From: Phymorhynchus buccinoides | Taxonomy: Eukaryota > Mollusca > Gastropoda > Neogastropoda > Raphitomidae | Length of the DNA stretch: 64,000 nucleotides | Assembly (NCBI GenBank): GCA_017654935.2 | Contig: CM065706.1 | Location: 16,457,841 to 16,521,840, forward strand | Reading direction: 5' to 3' | Shown here: one piece after another, positions 22,602-36,500 of the stretch | Layout of the letters: every line of letters starts with the position of its first letter | Position numbering within the stretch: the first letter of the stretch is position 1 | The notes under the pieces: generated by a model | The model's database searches: none | What the model was told of the DNA's origin: nothing | The model's input: the letters and a program-made list of their open reading frames with translations, nothing else | Program-made: the position numbers and the translations under genes

Positions 22602-22803
22602 ATAGTGCCCCCGTCTGTATATGTCCCTGTCTCTGTGTGTCCCCGTTTCTGTGTGTTCCCGTCTCTATGTGTCCCCGTTTTTGTGTGCTCCCATCTCTAT
22701 GTGTCCCAGTTTCTGTGTCCCGTCTCTGTGTGTCCCCGTTTCTGTGTGCTCCCCGTCTCTATGTGTCCCCGTTTCTGTGTGCTCCCGTCTCTATGCATCC
22801 CCT
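22602..22803. repeat. ~16-bp minisatellite, right copy
   Basis: 'gtctctatgtgtcccc' and 'gtttctgtgtgctccc' repeats, mirror of 12773-12975, with a different unit arrangement at 22735-22770. Confidence 0.85.
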
Positions 22804-22839
22804 CATCATGAATGATACAATGTTGTAAGTGAGTGCGAA

Positions 22840-22980
22840 AATGGAGTTTTACGTCCTCTTGGTCTGAATCAGACACATATGGGACATTTGTAAATACAAA
22901 TATGGTGGGAACAATACTGGAGGCAATGCCCGGAGGCAGTACGAAACCAGTAAAGTCCCGATTTTTTTAAAGCGATAAAT
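22840..22980 (+). mobile_element. Element B copy, right arm
   Basis: 'ttttacgtcctcttggtctg', 'gacacatatgggacatttgt', 'ggtgggaacaatactggagg' and 'aaagtcccgatttttt'; mirror of 12605-12735. Confidence 0.6.
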
Positions 22981-23297
22981 CTTTAAGCCTTCTGTAAGTG
23001 AGTGTGCGTACTGCCTTTATATTTGGGCTGAGGTGGAAAGGGCATACTGTTTTGCCAGTGACCATGTCCCGGCAGGTGATTTGCTCTCACTGCCTCGGTC
23101 CCACTGTCCTCTGTTTAAAGAGAAACGCGACAGTTAAGTTCTATAGTGATAAGTTCACAAAGGGAAGTCGTCAGAACAAAAGAGGTGATTTACTGCCATC
23201 CATATTTCACCACGAAGAAACCCTAGTATGCATTGCAGAATCTTTCTTTCTTTTTTTTGCATAAATTGAGAGTATGCGGTTACTTTATTTCTGTATT

Positions 23298-23511
<214 letters not shown>

Positions 23512-23931
23512 TATGTGTATGTACATGCGTGTGTGTATGCGCACTTGCATAATCATATCTGTGTGAATTTTGGCTGTGTGCCCACATTGTTCTTAGAGTG
23601 ACTTTTTTCATAACTGTATGCTATATTTAAAAAATGCACAAAAATGTATGCTACAGTACGTCGACTAAGAACAAAGGTGTCTTTCAGATATTTATTTAAC
23701 ATAGATATATAGGCCTACACCTTCCACAGTTGGTCCGTCGCACACAAAGTCCAGCTATTTAGTTAAAAGACTGAATCTGGTCGTGTGGTGTTTTTAAAGC
23801 AGCAAGCACGTCCTTTAACTATTTTGACTGTATGTTCTACATATTATTTATAATATATTTCTTTCATCAGATTAATTGTAAAAACTATTTTTGTTGAGCA
23901 GCATCATGAACATATTTAGTAGAAAACGTTC

Positions 23932-24515
23932 TTAAAGACCCCCCACGTCACGTGACACATTCCCTCTTATAATAGGTAGATTTCTTAAAGACCCAGTGAC
24001 GTGCCACGGTTAAGTCCCTTGGTTTATTTCTGGGTGGCTGTGACCCACATCCAAATTTCCCCAGCTCGAAATTGAGGCTGCTCTTTAAACTGATGTGTCG
24101 GCAAAAAAAATGTGTTTTACGTCCTCTCGGTCATAGACACATATGGGACATTTGTAAATACAAAGATGGTGGGAACAATACTGGAGGCAATGCCCGGAGG
24201 CAGTGCAACACCAGTAATGTCCCGATTTTTTAATAATATAGGATATGTGTAGCAGTAACCACGCCTCGGTTAAACCTCATCGGCTATGGCACCGCCACAT
24301 GATATACATACGTACTGTGTGTCGGCTTGAATTTGGGACCATTTATATGGGAGTCAGACTTGGTCAAAACAAGATTTATTTCCGGTTATAAGAGGGAAAA
24401 CACGTGAAACCCGTGATTTTGACACCTGATCTGGTGGATCTTTGAGACTTTCTTACTAGCTATTAAGAGGGAAAACACGTGAAAAACCGTGATTTTGACA
24501 TGTGACGTGGTGGGT
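23932..24515. mobile_element. CACGTG-rich TIR element interrupted by element B (right copy)
   Basis: Starts 'cttaaagaccccccacgtca' and ends 'gacgtggtgggtctttaaag'. Element B sits inside at about 24105-24310. The same interruption point on both arms dates the insertion before the arm duplication. Confidence 0.6.
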
Positions 24516-25184
24516 CTTTAAAGTATTCACTTAGTATCGCAAACATAAATAAAATTGCCCATGAGTAACAAATCTAGCAATTTTAATTGAATAGATCTAA
24601 TTTACGTAAGCTTACATACGACAACATATTCTTGACTGTTATTTATGAAAAGTTACTTATGGTAAACTGAAGTTGGCTTGAAAAAACTTCTAAAAACATA
24701 GATAAAGGCGTCTTTTAATAGTCCTTTTTATAGCCTTCATAGGCTCCTACAACGTACTAAATCCAGATCCAGATCCAGATGAACTAAATGTTCCTCCCGA
24801 AACAGCTGTGCTTCATATAAAATGTGCATAAAAAAAATTGAACATTCTGTTTCTTCAGTGTATCCTAGCATTTAGCCTAAACAATATTTGATAATAAATA
24901 CAAAGACATATTTACAAATTGAAATGTTAATCAACAATGTGTCATTCTAATATGAACATCAAAGAAAACGATACGTAATAAATAACTTGTTAAAAAATGA
25001 AATTGGCCACAGATTTAGTGTTGTTTTTCACTATGTCCAACGCACATTTGTTGCCAGTTCTAACAATGAGAGACTTTGTCACATCCACCCGTACACAAGT
25101 CAAATTAAAAACGGATTGACAAGAATATTTCTGATTGAATGCTGTGACCAAGTAATATTTTTCTTCAGCTTGCCAGCTCTCCAA

Positions 25185-25255
25185 GTGGGAGCAACCCGAA
25201 TTTCACAGAGACGCCCCTGTGACTATAAAGTACCTAATACCAAATACCTAATACA
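25185..25255. mobile_element. SINE-like 3' fragment, right copy
   Basis: 'gagcaacccgaatttcacag' followed by 'agacgcccctgtgactataa'; mirror of 10225-10300. Confidence 0.5.
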
Positions 25256-25343
25256 CTTGTTTCCTCCTGGACCTCCAAATAAATATCCTTTTTTGACACA
25301 AACCTGAAGTCGAGGGCATTAGTAAAGTGAGAGCTGGAGCATA

Positions 25344-25543
25344 CGGCCGTGTACACATATATGCGGAGATTCCGTGCGGAAACCTGTGCGCAATCCGTAA
25401 AAAAATGTTAATAAGGAAAAGAAAGAAGGGAAAAGATTTGCGTACGTGTCCGAATTTCCCCTAATCCGTAAATGTTTACCCTTCTATCTTTCACAAATTT
25501 ACGGATTGCGCGTGGAATTTCCGCATGAGGTGTGTACGAGGCC
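25344..25543. mobile_element. MITE with GGCC(T)CGTACACA ends, right copy
   Basis: Ends 'cggccgtgtacacatatatg' and 'gaggtgtgtacgaggcc', with TA just outside; mirror of 9933-10131. Confidence 0.6.
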
Positions 25544-25678
25544 TAAATGGTTGTTTACAGTCCTGGAAACTCAAGGTAGAGGTTAGACTGTTGTGAATGA
25601 CTATGACTCTCCAGCTGGGGGACATTTACACCGGCTGTTGGTGATGCAGTCGGGGTGGAGGGGTAGCAGGCCTCCGTG

Positions 25679-26310
25679 GATGTTCCCCCAACTCCAACCG
25701 TCCTCACGTCCTCTTAGCAGAGACAATGGGGATGTTCCCCCAACTCCAACCGTCCTCAAGTCCTCTTAGCAGAGACAATGGGGATGTTCCCCCAACTCCA
25801 ACCGTCCTCAAGTCCCCTTAGCAGAGACAATGGGGATGTTCCCCCAACTCCAACCGTCCTCAAGTCCTCTTAGCAGAGACAATGGGGATGTTCCCCCAAC
25901 TCCAACCGTCCTCACGTCCTCTTAGCAGAGACAATGGGGATGTTCCCCCAACTCCAACCGTCCTCAAGTCCTCTTAGCAGAGACAATGGGGATGTTCCCC
26001 CAACTCCAACCGTCCTCAAGTCCTCTTAGCAGAGACAATGTGGATGTTCCCCCAACTCCAACCGTCCTCAAGTCCCCTTAGCAGAGACAATGGGGATGTT
26101 CCCCCAACTCCAACCGTCCTCAAGTCCTCTTAGCAGAGACAATGGGGATGTTCCCCCAACTCCAACCGTCCTCAAGTCCTCTTAGCAGAGACAATGGGGA
26201 TGTTCCCCCAACTCCAACCGTCCTCAAGTCCTCTTAGCAGAGACAATTGGGATGTTCCCCCAACTCCAACCGTCCTCAAGTCCCCTTAGCAGAGACAATG
26301 GGGATGTTCC
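25679..26310. repeat. 52-bp minisatellite, right copy (~12 units)
   Basis: 'gatgttcccccaactccaac' / 'cgtcctcaagtcctcttagc' / 'agagacaatggg' units at 52-bp spacing; the same copy number as the left array but with different variant bases. Confidence 0.95.
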
Positions 26311-26742
26311 CTAGCCAAGGCTCCTCCGTTATAATCACATTCCAGCCTTCCAGAATAGCAGTCGCCTCCTCTGCTATCTGGGAGTCGTAGTTTGACACGA
26401 CTCCTGGGTCCTTACCTTCGCCTACAACATTGTTCAGCCCAACCCTCTCACGATTACCACTCTCGATCTGAAAGTCTGCTTCTTTCCGTTTCATGACCAT
26501 GACCCTGGACTGACCGTAACCCTGTCCCTCTAAACGCTAACATTTGATTTAGACACCTAAACTACAACTCAACCAACTATCCGTTGAGCCGGAAAGGATT
26601 CATCGTGAAGGATAGGAGCATCCTTTAAAGGGCCAGCCACACGCCCACTAAAATCGCACGACTGTGCGATTCGATTCGATCACGTGGTCTCCAAGAATAA
26701 ATGTGATTCGCGCTTCGAGATCACGTGATCGAACCGTATCGC

Positions 26743-27019
26743 CTAACCTTGGTGCAATGGGTCCTTGGACCGTGCACGTGCTGCACGCCTTGTCAGGTTC
26801 AAAGAATGGCAAGCCATATCAACGTAATCCCTGTGAGAAAATGTTGAATATTAAAATATAAAAAACACTGATTATACCTTTTGCTTTTCACCTGACAAAT
26901 GTTGTAGTGAATTCGCTGTCAATGGCGATGCTAATCTCATCGAAGACATTGATCTCAAGATCCACAACGTCCAGGACAGAGACAGCATTGTGGTCAACAA
27001 TGTCATATACTGAAGTCAT
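26743..27019 (-). CDS. Possible small two-exon gene (right copy), function unknown
   Basis: Mirror of 8450-8726. The first 128 bp are identical. After the 61-bp intron-like segment about six substitutions alter four residues (for example CPS becomes CHS), while frame and stop are kept. No recognised family. Confidence 0.25.
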
Positions 27020-28401
27020 TCTGCCCCCCGTGAGGGTGTGGTGTGTTGCATTAGAGTAATGTTTGATGAATGATAAAGGAGAAACATTTACTTTTGTTTT
27101 AAAAAGTACTTACTATGCAACGTTTATTCAGAGTATGGTATGTGTATATTTCGCGGAAGGTTGTGAGAGAACGAATACAAATGTACCGCACTGAGTTTTG
27201 GTTAAACAAGGACATTGTACAAACAACATTTCTAAAAGTGATGTGTGTGTTGGCACCTATGTTTGTTTCAAATGGTGCCCATTAGATGCATATCTTAATT
27301 GTTTAGATGCTAGAAATTAATTTTTCTCAATATTTTTCAGAGTGAACCGTATGCGAAAAACTAGGTGGGTGTAATGTTGTAGAATGCGTTTTCAGGAATA
27401 ATAAAGTTGACACGAACCAGAAGGGTGTGCACAATGAAAATAAAGTAAACCCACTCTAGCTAACACCCCAACAACACAAACACAATGATTTCAAGTAGGC
27501 GCAAAAGCAAAATGCAATTTATTTAAAATCAAACCAATAACTTTCCTTTCACACAATCAAACCGCCGAATAAACAAACTCCAGGCAATTAAAACAATAGA
27601 TAAACAATGCCCCATTACAAATATTACATACCACAATAATGTCCAAATAATAATAAAATGCAACTCCACTTAATGACCCAATCCAAAATAAATGTTGAAA
27701 CATAATAAATCTAAGAAAAAAGGAGACAACAGTCGAAAGCTTATTTAATTTATTTCGTGTAACTAAATTCCCTCCCTTTGCCCTCTAAAGCAAACTCGCT
27801 AACACGCAACTTCCGCTTAAGCGGTTTCAACTATACTTTTAACCTATCATATCAACAACAAAAATAGAAAAGATGGTACAGGAATAGGTCAAGGCCAGAT
27901 CACATACAATGGTGCCAAACAAAACACCAAAACTATTGCAGTGACCCACCTACCCAACTAAACCCCCACCAACCATTATAATTACAATTAACTATGCTTA
28001 GTAAAGAACAGATGGCTTGAGTATAGTTCAAGACCAGATCACACACAAAGGTGCTAAACAATAATGATCTGTCTTTCCAACTAAAACTCCCACCAAATGT
28101 TATAATTACAATTAAGTCCTAACTGAAAATGTCTCACTTCACCCAAAATGACTGAACCTAAAAAAAATAGAAGTGAATGCTTAACACTAGTAATTACTCA
28201 TCCACCCCTCAAGAGTGAACAAGTACCAACGCCCAGGAAATATCACTAAGATTACACCCAAATGTATACACTAATAACTAAGCGCTGCAGATGGCTAACC
28301 CCACCTTTCATCATCAAAGCAACAACCTCACTGGTAAACAACCACAACAAAATGAGGCGTGTTCAAGCAATGTTAATTCCAACTGGTTACAGTCCTTGCA
28401 G
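27020..28401. other. Non-coding outer part of the right arm
   Basis: Mirror of 7057-8449; AT-rich, no supported ORF. Confidence 0.5.
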
Positions 28402-31328
28402 TGAAACGGCTACTTCGCCCCTCACTGTTCAAGGGCGATAACCCACTAGTAAAATACCCTTTGCACAATTAATCTATTCATAAAATGTAGGGAAGTCACC
28501 CCACGCACACTACCACTATGTCCCTTCACACCATGTCACAAATGTAGGGAAATTACCCCACACTATCGTTATATCTCTCTGCGCCAAGTCACCGCTGTGG
28601 CGATAACTTAATAATGTTAGAGTTTATTAATTCTTAAAAAAATGTTCTGTGCGCCGCCGCCTTGTTCACTCTGCGTAACTGGTTTCTTCTTCTGGCTTCG
28701 CGACCCTTTCAACAATGTCTCAGGTCAGCTATACGCCTTAAACTTGAAGGCCTCCCCTTCCCAAAATGATGTCACTCTGCCTTCAGCCTCGTGGCCCTTT
28801 AACAGCTTAAGGACAGCTGAAGTCCCACAACTGAAAGCCTGTTTAAAACAAAAATAAAACTATTTTAACACTATGTCCCTATTAAATTAATCTTCAAAAT
28901 TTCCCTTTTATTTCCGCATAGCCGGATACCACTGTATCATTTACACAAAACCATCCCCGTATTACTCATTTCGCTTCGCTACACACGTAGGTGCCCTAAT
29001 ACACAGACGTGACCCAAAACAATTGGCCCGACAAACTTCTAGCTTGTCACTGAAAACACGAAGTGTCTCCAAACGACATGCACCCGAAATTTTCGTGCAG
29101 CACAATTTACGTGCTCACAAAACCAAAACCTATCTCTGCCTTCAGGCAAAACATAGTGGAGCAAAACCAATTGCATTAAAACAATCACCAGCTAAAATTT
29201 ACCATTTAAAATCTCTAGGCCTATATCTCTCCAGTTCCCTTCTCTTTCTACACATTGACACTTTATTCTATTTTTATCTCTGAGCTAACAATGACCCAGC
29301 AACTTTGCCTATGCCAACAGGTTTAATTTGTTTAGGTATAGAGCCCGGTGTGTAATACACCTCTGGCCTAGCATTGAAAAAGTTACTATATTATCCGCCA
29401 TTATGCCCATGAAATGCGTGTAAGGGGAAAACTGAACTCATGGTTGGACTTGGCACATGAATCAGCAATGAACAACACAACATAAAATCTTTACTTGGCC
29501 TACAACACATACCCCGCCCCCACATAAGGACATAAGGAAACCTACACTGAGGAGTCGGCTATTTATTTTTTAAACGAGTCGACTTATTCCATCCCACCAA
29601 ATCTGTCCCCTGCCTACTTGTGGCGTTGTTTGTGGTGTCATGCGTTTACACATTCATTCATTTAATTTAGAAATATTTAAGAATATTTTTACACATTCAC
29701 ACCTTAAATTTAACTATGCACATATCACAGTGTAAACCTGATAATTCGGTTCCGCAAACCGACTACATTTACTCAACATTTTCTCCCCTAAACTAACAAT
29801 TTCCCTAGATATGACTAGTAAGTTTTTTAACCAACCTTTGTCCCTAGGAAATGACTCCTGTCATTGTTTTTTTCCTTCTATGCCTACTCTGACACCCTAT
29901 TCCTATCACACCCTATCACCAAGAAAGCTCACTACCGCCTCTGCTCTTTCCCGTGACAATTAAACTTAAATCCTAACCGAATGCCAAAATAAACTAATTA
30001 CACACCTAGAAGTCGGAGTAAAATGCAGCACGCTTGTGGCTTCCTGAAACCTTCTCAACCAGACTGCTAGGCTCCCTCAGTTGGACCACAGCAAAAAGGC
30101 ACCCTTCAGCTCAACACGACCCGTCTTCTCGTCTGCTGGCCCCCAGTTAAGGCAGACAGCATGGTTTCTTCTTGTTGAGTCGATGCCAGTTATCGCGACC
30201 GTTCACCACACAATATCGAGTTTGGAGTGAACTACAGCTTCCTCTTGATTGGTTAGGAACGAAATATAATTTATATTTGGCACAGAGGGATAAAAGAATC
30301 GAAAGCTAGCCTCTGCGCAACGAACAGTCAAATAAGCTGACAATTTGACGAACTCAAGCTTAAGTATGACCTTTAAGTTTCAGAGACTCAAATTTGATTG
30401 GAGCAAACACCTAAGCCAATGAAAACTAAGCTTAATATAGCGTGATGTAGGACACAATCCGCAATTCAAGAAATTGCCAAACGCCCTAGACTAAAGACAA
30501 GAAGAAACAGATTCGCATAGAAACTTGAAATCTGAGAAAGAAAAAAATTGCCTCACTTTGACTATTGGCGATTAACACGGTTACCAAGATTAACACAGTA
30601 GCGAGAGAAACTTGATAGACAAAACCTAACATCCATTTCGTGGCAGAAAGAGAACTAGCCTAAGCCAAAGTAAATAAGAGAAAAATTAAATAGTATACAC
30701 ACATTATAAAGTGACCTGTGACAAAAGTAAATGTGATCATTGTTATGCTCATATATTCCTGTGGTTAAAGGCTTTTAAAGAAAGGTAGCCACGTAAGCAA
30801 TCTGCGATATTTTGTTTTAAAGATGTAATGATAAAATACGCATGATACGAGATAGTGTTTAAAATTTAATGATACGAGATATTGTTCCTTGAAGTTCGCT
30901 ATAAGCTGCATCTTCTGGCATTTTCATCCCATATTTACCCGTCATGAACTTTGGATTTTAAGATTAACGCTAATGCCTTCTGGTTTTGTTCAAGGTAGCT
31001 TTTTCCCTCTTTGGAAATTATTGTTGTAATAAAATATTTTGCTTTATTGATTTTTTGTGGGGTTTTTGTTTGTTTCTTTGTCTTTTTTTTGTTTGTTTGT
31101 TTTTTTGTTTGTTTTATAAATTCTTAATGTTTAGATTTTAGCGATGATTTTTATGTTCTAAAATCAATTTTCTCTTACATTACTCATCACATTTTGGCAA
31201 AGACAATTGTTTGCTCTTTGTTTACTCATAAGACTAAAATAGGTTATTTTTAAGTGTTTTTTCTCGTAAATTACCCATTGGATCAACATTACAATCAACA
31301 AGTATGAAACTTTCCAACCTAAGTATAT
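28402..31328. other. Intergenic, nothing recognised
   Basis: AT-rich with short unsupported ORFs only. Near 28480-28600 the phrase 'atgtagggaagtcaccccac' / 'atgtagggaaattaccccac' is repeated. A T/G-rich low-complexity run lies at 31050-31125. AATAAA on the minus strand near 31041 could serve the downstream GPCR. Confidence 0.5.
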
Positions 31329-32904
31329 CTACTTAGCTTTGCAGTTGAACAATTCTCTGCATTCCTGTCGAAATCTGATGGAGCAGAAGCTGTAGACGAG
31401 GGGGTTGATGAAGCTGTTGATGAAGTAGGACCTCAGTCCGATTTCATAGACATTGACGCCAATGGCCTCGATGATAGGACTTTCACCATAGCCAGAGCGT
31501 ACCGTCACCAGGCCGAGATGGGGGAGATAGTTCAGGATGAAAATCACGGTGAGCATGAACATCATCAGGGTGGTACGGTTAGGGATCTTTTTCGCAGAGC
31601 CCAGAGGTTTGGGGGCGGGCTTTTTACGACGAACGAAGACTTTAGCATCGTTGGCCAGTTGTCTGAGTTTGGTCAGAACAGAACGAGAATCTGATGATGC
31701 TTTCATATTAATCTGCGCTGAGTCTTGTCTTGTATTGTTGCGAGTTTCTGAACTGGACACTATGGTGTCACATGCACCGAGGTGATCAGCTTCCATTCCA
31801 TTCTGTAAATTGGCCACCTTGGTACCAGAGCTCCTTGACAGAGGCGAGCCAGTCTTTTCGGCAGAGTCTGTGCTAGGTGCAGGACAAATTCGGTCTGCAT
31901 CCTCAACAAGATTCTGTGCAGTTTCTGTGTGTGCATTCTTCAGTGTGGTATGTTCCTGGGCTATATCACCTTGATAAGATAACTGAAGATTTCCCTTGCC
32001 AAGATTTGTTTTGGTTCCGGAGAATGGCACGTTACCAACAGATGATTTCTGTGGACTGCCTGAAGATTTGTCATGTTGTGTTTTATTGTGGGAATTTCTG
32101 TCACCTGCCTTTTTCTTATCCTGAACGACAGCAGACTTCATGATGATAGCCATGTTTTTCTTGTGCAGCCACAACTGCCGAGCGATGCGAATGTAGGACA
32201 ACAGCATTAAAACAAAGCACATGCCCAATCCAGTGAGAGAAATGAGGTTGTAAATGAACAGGAAAAGGGAATCAGTGTAATCGTCATCATAAGTACATTC
32301 CAGACCCGTGATGGTGCTGTCATCGTACCGCACAGTCTTGGAACCAACAAAGACTATGTGAGGCGCAACGGAAGCAAAAGAAGCCACAGACACCACTATC
32401 ACAACCCCAACTGCGTGCTTCACAGAAGTGGGGTTCGTCTCTGGACTACAGATCGCCCGTTGACGATCAAAAGCCACGGCTACCAAAAGATAGGCCGACA
32501 GTACAGTCAGGAAACCCCCTCTTCATGGTGCGAAAAATCTTACACAGCCAACCTAGCTCAAAGGTGTTGCGGAACCGAATCTCTACCACGTCTGCCGGCA
32601 GAGACAGCACGTTCTGCATCAAGTCACACACACTCATGGCCAGAATGTAGGTCCTGGTTATGCTGGGCTTGAACCTCCTGTAATACACCACGAACACCAC
32701 GGTGTTTCCCACTGCACCCAGCAACACGCCAAAGCCGAGGTAAATCAACGAAGGAACCAACCTCTTCACAAACTCATGGTTCTTATTTTCCAAGAATCCT
32801 TCAATATTGGAATGTTCTATTGTGACTTCATAGGGTGTGGAAGAAATGAACTGTGAGGTGTTGTTCTCTCCTGTGGAAACTGGAGCTGAGCTAGCGGTGG
32901 CCAT
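31329..32904 (-). pseudogene. Peptide-type class A GPCR with a single frameshift
   Basis: Two minus-strand frames (32904-32467 and 32486-31329) together form one intronless receptor of about 524 residues. Sequons N14/N15; TM1 with GN at 66-67; TM2 LAMSVCDL; Cys121 before TM3; after the break LLVAVAFDRQ (DRY position); TM4 around 164-187; ECL2 Cys in LECTYDDDY; TM5 ending SYIRIARQLW; a very long third loop (~170 residues, Ser/Lys-rich); TM6 FILNYLPHLG; TM7 INSFINPLVYSF with intact NPxxY. The break is one extra base in a C5 run at 32515-32519 inside TM3. All other motifs are intact, so a sequencing error or recent null allele is more likely than an old pseudogene. Architecture suggests a neuropeptide receptor; the subfamily cannot be named by eye. 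It is unrelated to the palindromic pair. Confidence 0.75.
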
Positions 32905-33034
32905 GAGGGCAGTTTCCTGTCGACCTGAAATCAGTGACTAAATGGGTCTTTTATTAGCGTGATTTGACATCAATCTGTAGATGGACTGTTTTGCCCTTCA
33001 GTTCAAGAAAAACCTGAAGCAGCACCATAATACA

Positions 33035-33067
33035 TATCTATCTCTCACTCTCTCTCTCCTCTCCTCC

Positions 33068-33100
<33 letters not shown>

Positions 33101-33125
33101 CCCCCCCCCTCTCTCTCTCTCTCTG
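33035..33125. repeat. (CT)n microsatellite with a C9 run
   Basis: CT repeats interrupted by cccccccccc near 33100, about 130 bp upstream of the minus-strand GPCR start. Confidence 0.9.
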
Positions 33126-34045
33126 AGTAGAAATATGATTGAGTAGTTTTTTATGTGTGTGCACTTATTTTGATGTTTAAAGATGAATGGTGAAGAAGTA
33201 GGATTGGTTTTATTTTCCGGCGTATGCGAATTACTTCACACAATTTGAATGTTAATAATTAGTATAGTTAATATAATAGGTTGATTTTGTTATTGATGTG
33301 ATTACCTCTTATAGGGATGTTTTTTTGCATGCTTTATATACTTTGTATGTGTTTATTTTGCGTTTTTCATTTTCTACTTTTAAATATGTATTTTGTCCAG
33401 AGGGCTGGATGTAAAAAAGCATGTTTATTTCTTACTCTATTACCCCTATAAATAAAATCAACAATCAATCAATCATCTCTTCTCCTCTCTCTCTCTCCTC
33501 ATTTCTCTCTTCCAAATGCCACATACCAGACCAACGCGCTTATTCTGAAGAAAATTTTAAATTGTCACACAGCTTCCATAGGTTGATCGTATGGCGAAAA
33601 GCCCTGAATGGTTATTACTTGTAACCTTTTTTTATTAAAAAAAATTTGAGTGAGTGGGTATACGTATGAGTGCGTGTAGGAGATATCTAGTGCCGCTTGT
33701 TTTCCTCCAAAATTGTATGCAATGTGGTTTTGTATAATGTTACTGTTGTACAAAATTTCATGTACCCCCTGGGGAAAGTTTTGGAATAAATTATTTGACT
33801 TTGACTTTGCTGCACGCACTGGAGCCCTTCTCTTCTTATCTATGTGGTTCCCGAATGGACTTGGAGAAATTACGATTCCGCTAGAAAGTATATAAGTTTC
33901 ACATCGCGCTAAAGAATGCTAAAAGGCTCAGACAGTGAGTTATTTTATATTGAAAACTCTTAGTGCGCCCCCCCCTCTCCCAGGGTTTCGGTGAATAGCT
34001 TGTATAGGCTCCTTCAACGTGAATCTACCAACCAGAACCAGAACA
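33126..34045. other. Intergenic, nothing recognised
   Basis: AT-rich; no supported ORF or element. Confidence 0.5.
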
Positions 34046-34050
34046 TCGAT

Positions 34051-34103
<53 letters not shown>
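34046..34103. repeat. (CT)n microsatellite
   Basis: About 55 bp of uninterrupted CT repeat. Confidence 0.95.
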
Positions 34104-34106
<3 letters not shown>

Positions 34107-36000
34107 TTCTCTCGACGGCCAGCACCACAACGGACGTGTTACTCGGGCGTGCTCATTTTGAATTATTTCATTGGTTTCTTCATCGTGTGAACATGTGTGG
34201 ATTTGCATGTGGGTGCCTCTTGGTATTGTACTGTGCTTCTGGAATTGTGATCTTAGTCTCGCTATGTGACTGAGGTATTAATTTATTTTTTAACATTTTC
34301 AATGTGTACAAATGTGTCAACATCTTCAACACATCGTTTTCATATCTCATTCTATCCTGTGGCTTTGTAGCGTGTTACCATGACCGACTGTGGTCGTCTA
34401 ATCCTATCCAACCAGGGATGACCCATCAAGTGGCCATCACGTGGATTTTTCTACGGTGGAGAAGACTCTCCTTGCTTGAAAGTAATCTCCAACCAGCCTT
34501 AGCGACGCCGCGGTCATTGAGCCACTAAACCCGCGACACCCTCCACCACACCACCACCCTTGTCTCTATGTCAATGCAGCTGGAGTTAGGCTGGTTCTTT
34601 ACTTTATCTATGTATGTTGTGTGAGATCAAAAAATAGGCTACAACATGTAAACACACGCTCCACCAGGTCGTACACGCCCACTGCAGATTCCGTCTCATC
34701 GAATCTGCAGAAGCCAGGGATACAAATCTTATATTAATTGATACTGCTTACCTCTCCAAAATAAATAACATGTTCCCGTGATCAGAGCTTGGCCATTGGG
34801 GAGGCAATGCATGCTTTTCACCTTCAATGTGAAACCCTTCACCTCGACTATAATACAATTATAGAAACCAGAGACTTCAACGAGTGCGTGATAGAAATGA
34901 AGAAATTACCCATTCGAGTCTTTCCTCACCTCTCCTCCCACTCAACCAAAACTTGTAATACGTGTGCATACCAAAACATCAGCTTTTAGTCTTACTCTAT
35001 ATACCATAAATCATTGAATATGAAGGCAACTGTTCTGCTACAGGCTTCTGAGTGCCTTCATTTGGTGGTGATATATACAACATATCAGGTGGCCCGTGGC
35101 CAGATTCTCAATCGTGACAGTGATGCATAGATACCAACGCCTTATACGACCACCTTAACTATTCCATTCCCCCAGTTTGACACGTCCCCAACCCTCCCCA
35201 GTCGCCTCACCCTCCCTTGTCAGTACCGAATGGAGCCCCGCTGGTATGACCACACCCACTGAAAGAGAACGCCCTCTGCCCTTGGATTTGTTGATAGACA
35301 AAGTGTGCGAAGGCATACCTAAGATGTCTCTAACGAATTGTGCGTCGCCCCAGGAAATCGCACACTTCTCTCAATGTCCTGGCGGTCCTGAGAGCACTAA
35401 GAGAGGACGTGCTAGCAAGCGTGTACTCTAGACACGTTTGGAGACTACATCAATGAAACTTGCCCTGGACGCTAAACACAATATAAATCATCTTAAAACT
35501 AACATCAGTGATAAATTTCAAAACAGAAATTCATATTAAGACCTTTTAACAACATTTAGCAAGATCGAACCAGTAACCACAAACTAAAATCTCCGCACTT
35601 GGGGGTTTGAAGAAAGTCTTTCAATGACAATTTGATAAAACTTGAAATACGAACAAAACCTCACGTCAAAGTGGAACTACAACAGCATACCATCAACTGT
35701 CCTACACAACAGCTGGCTCCCGTCTCCCGCGGGGTACCTTCTGTGCGTATTCTTGTCCTTGCCACTGCTTTCTCTTTCCAGTTCCAATCTAAGGTGTGCT
35801 CTACTCTGTGCAACCGGCCTCATACGCACAAAAGCTCAGTTTCACGAACACAAGATTATCTGACCAATCTTGAAAATCTTTCCGTGTTTTTATTTTAATC
35901 TGTCATGGCACTCTCCTCTCCAATGTAATTCTTATGAGCGTATATGTGTATTATTTTTATGATTTCGAGTGATGCTCATAATATCGTTGGTCATTTTTGT
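34104..36000. other. Unassigned sequence up to gap 2
   Basis: Several short open frames, the longest at 35177-35431 (84 codons, Pro/Ser-rich start MTRPQPSPVA, end RGRASKRVL). It has no recognised domain and might be a scrap of a transposon ORF. The adjoining sequence shows no splice context that I can support. Confidence 0.3.
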
Positions 36001-36500
36001 NNNNNNNNNNNNNNNNNNNNNNNNNNNNNNNNNNNNNNNNNNNNNNNNNNNNNNNNNNNNNNNNNNNNNNNNNNNNNNNNNNNNNNNNNNNNNNNNNNNN
36101 NNNNNNNNNNNNNNNNNNNNNNNNNNNNNNNNNNNNNNNNNNNNNNNNNNNNNNNNNNNNNNNNNNNNNNNNNNNNNNNNNNNNNNNNNNNNNNNNNNNN
36201 NNNNNNNNNNNNNNNNNNNNNNNNNNNNNNNNNNNNNNNNNNNNNNNNNNNNNNNNNNNNNNNNNNNNNNNNNNNNNNNNNNNNNNNNNNNNNNNNNNNN
36301 NNNNNNNNNNNNNNNNNNNNNNNNNNNNNNNNNNNNNNNNNNNNNNNNNNNNNNNNNNNNNNNNNNNNNNNNNNNNNNNNNNNNNNNNNNNNNNNNNNNN
36401 NNNNNNNNNNNNNNNNNNNNNNNNNNNNNNNNNNNNNNNNNNNNNNNNNNNNNNNNNNNNNNNNNNNNNNNNNNNNNNNNNNNNNNNNNNNNNNNNNNNN
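36001..36500. other. Assembly gap (500 N)
   Basis: Exactly 500 N. It adjoins a 95-bp tandem repeat, so the gap is probably caused by that repeat. Confidence 0.99.

Noticed and set aside
34304..34528. 74-codon ORF with a hydrophobic start
   Set aside because: No homology signature, splice context or conserved partner in the window; left as unassigned.
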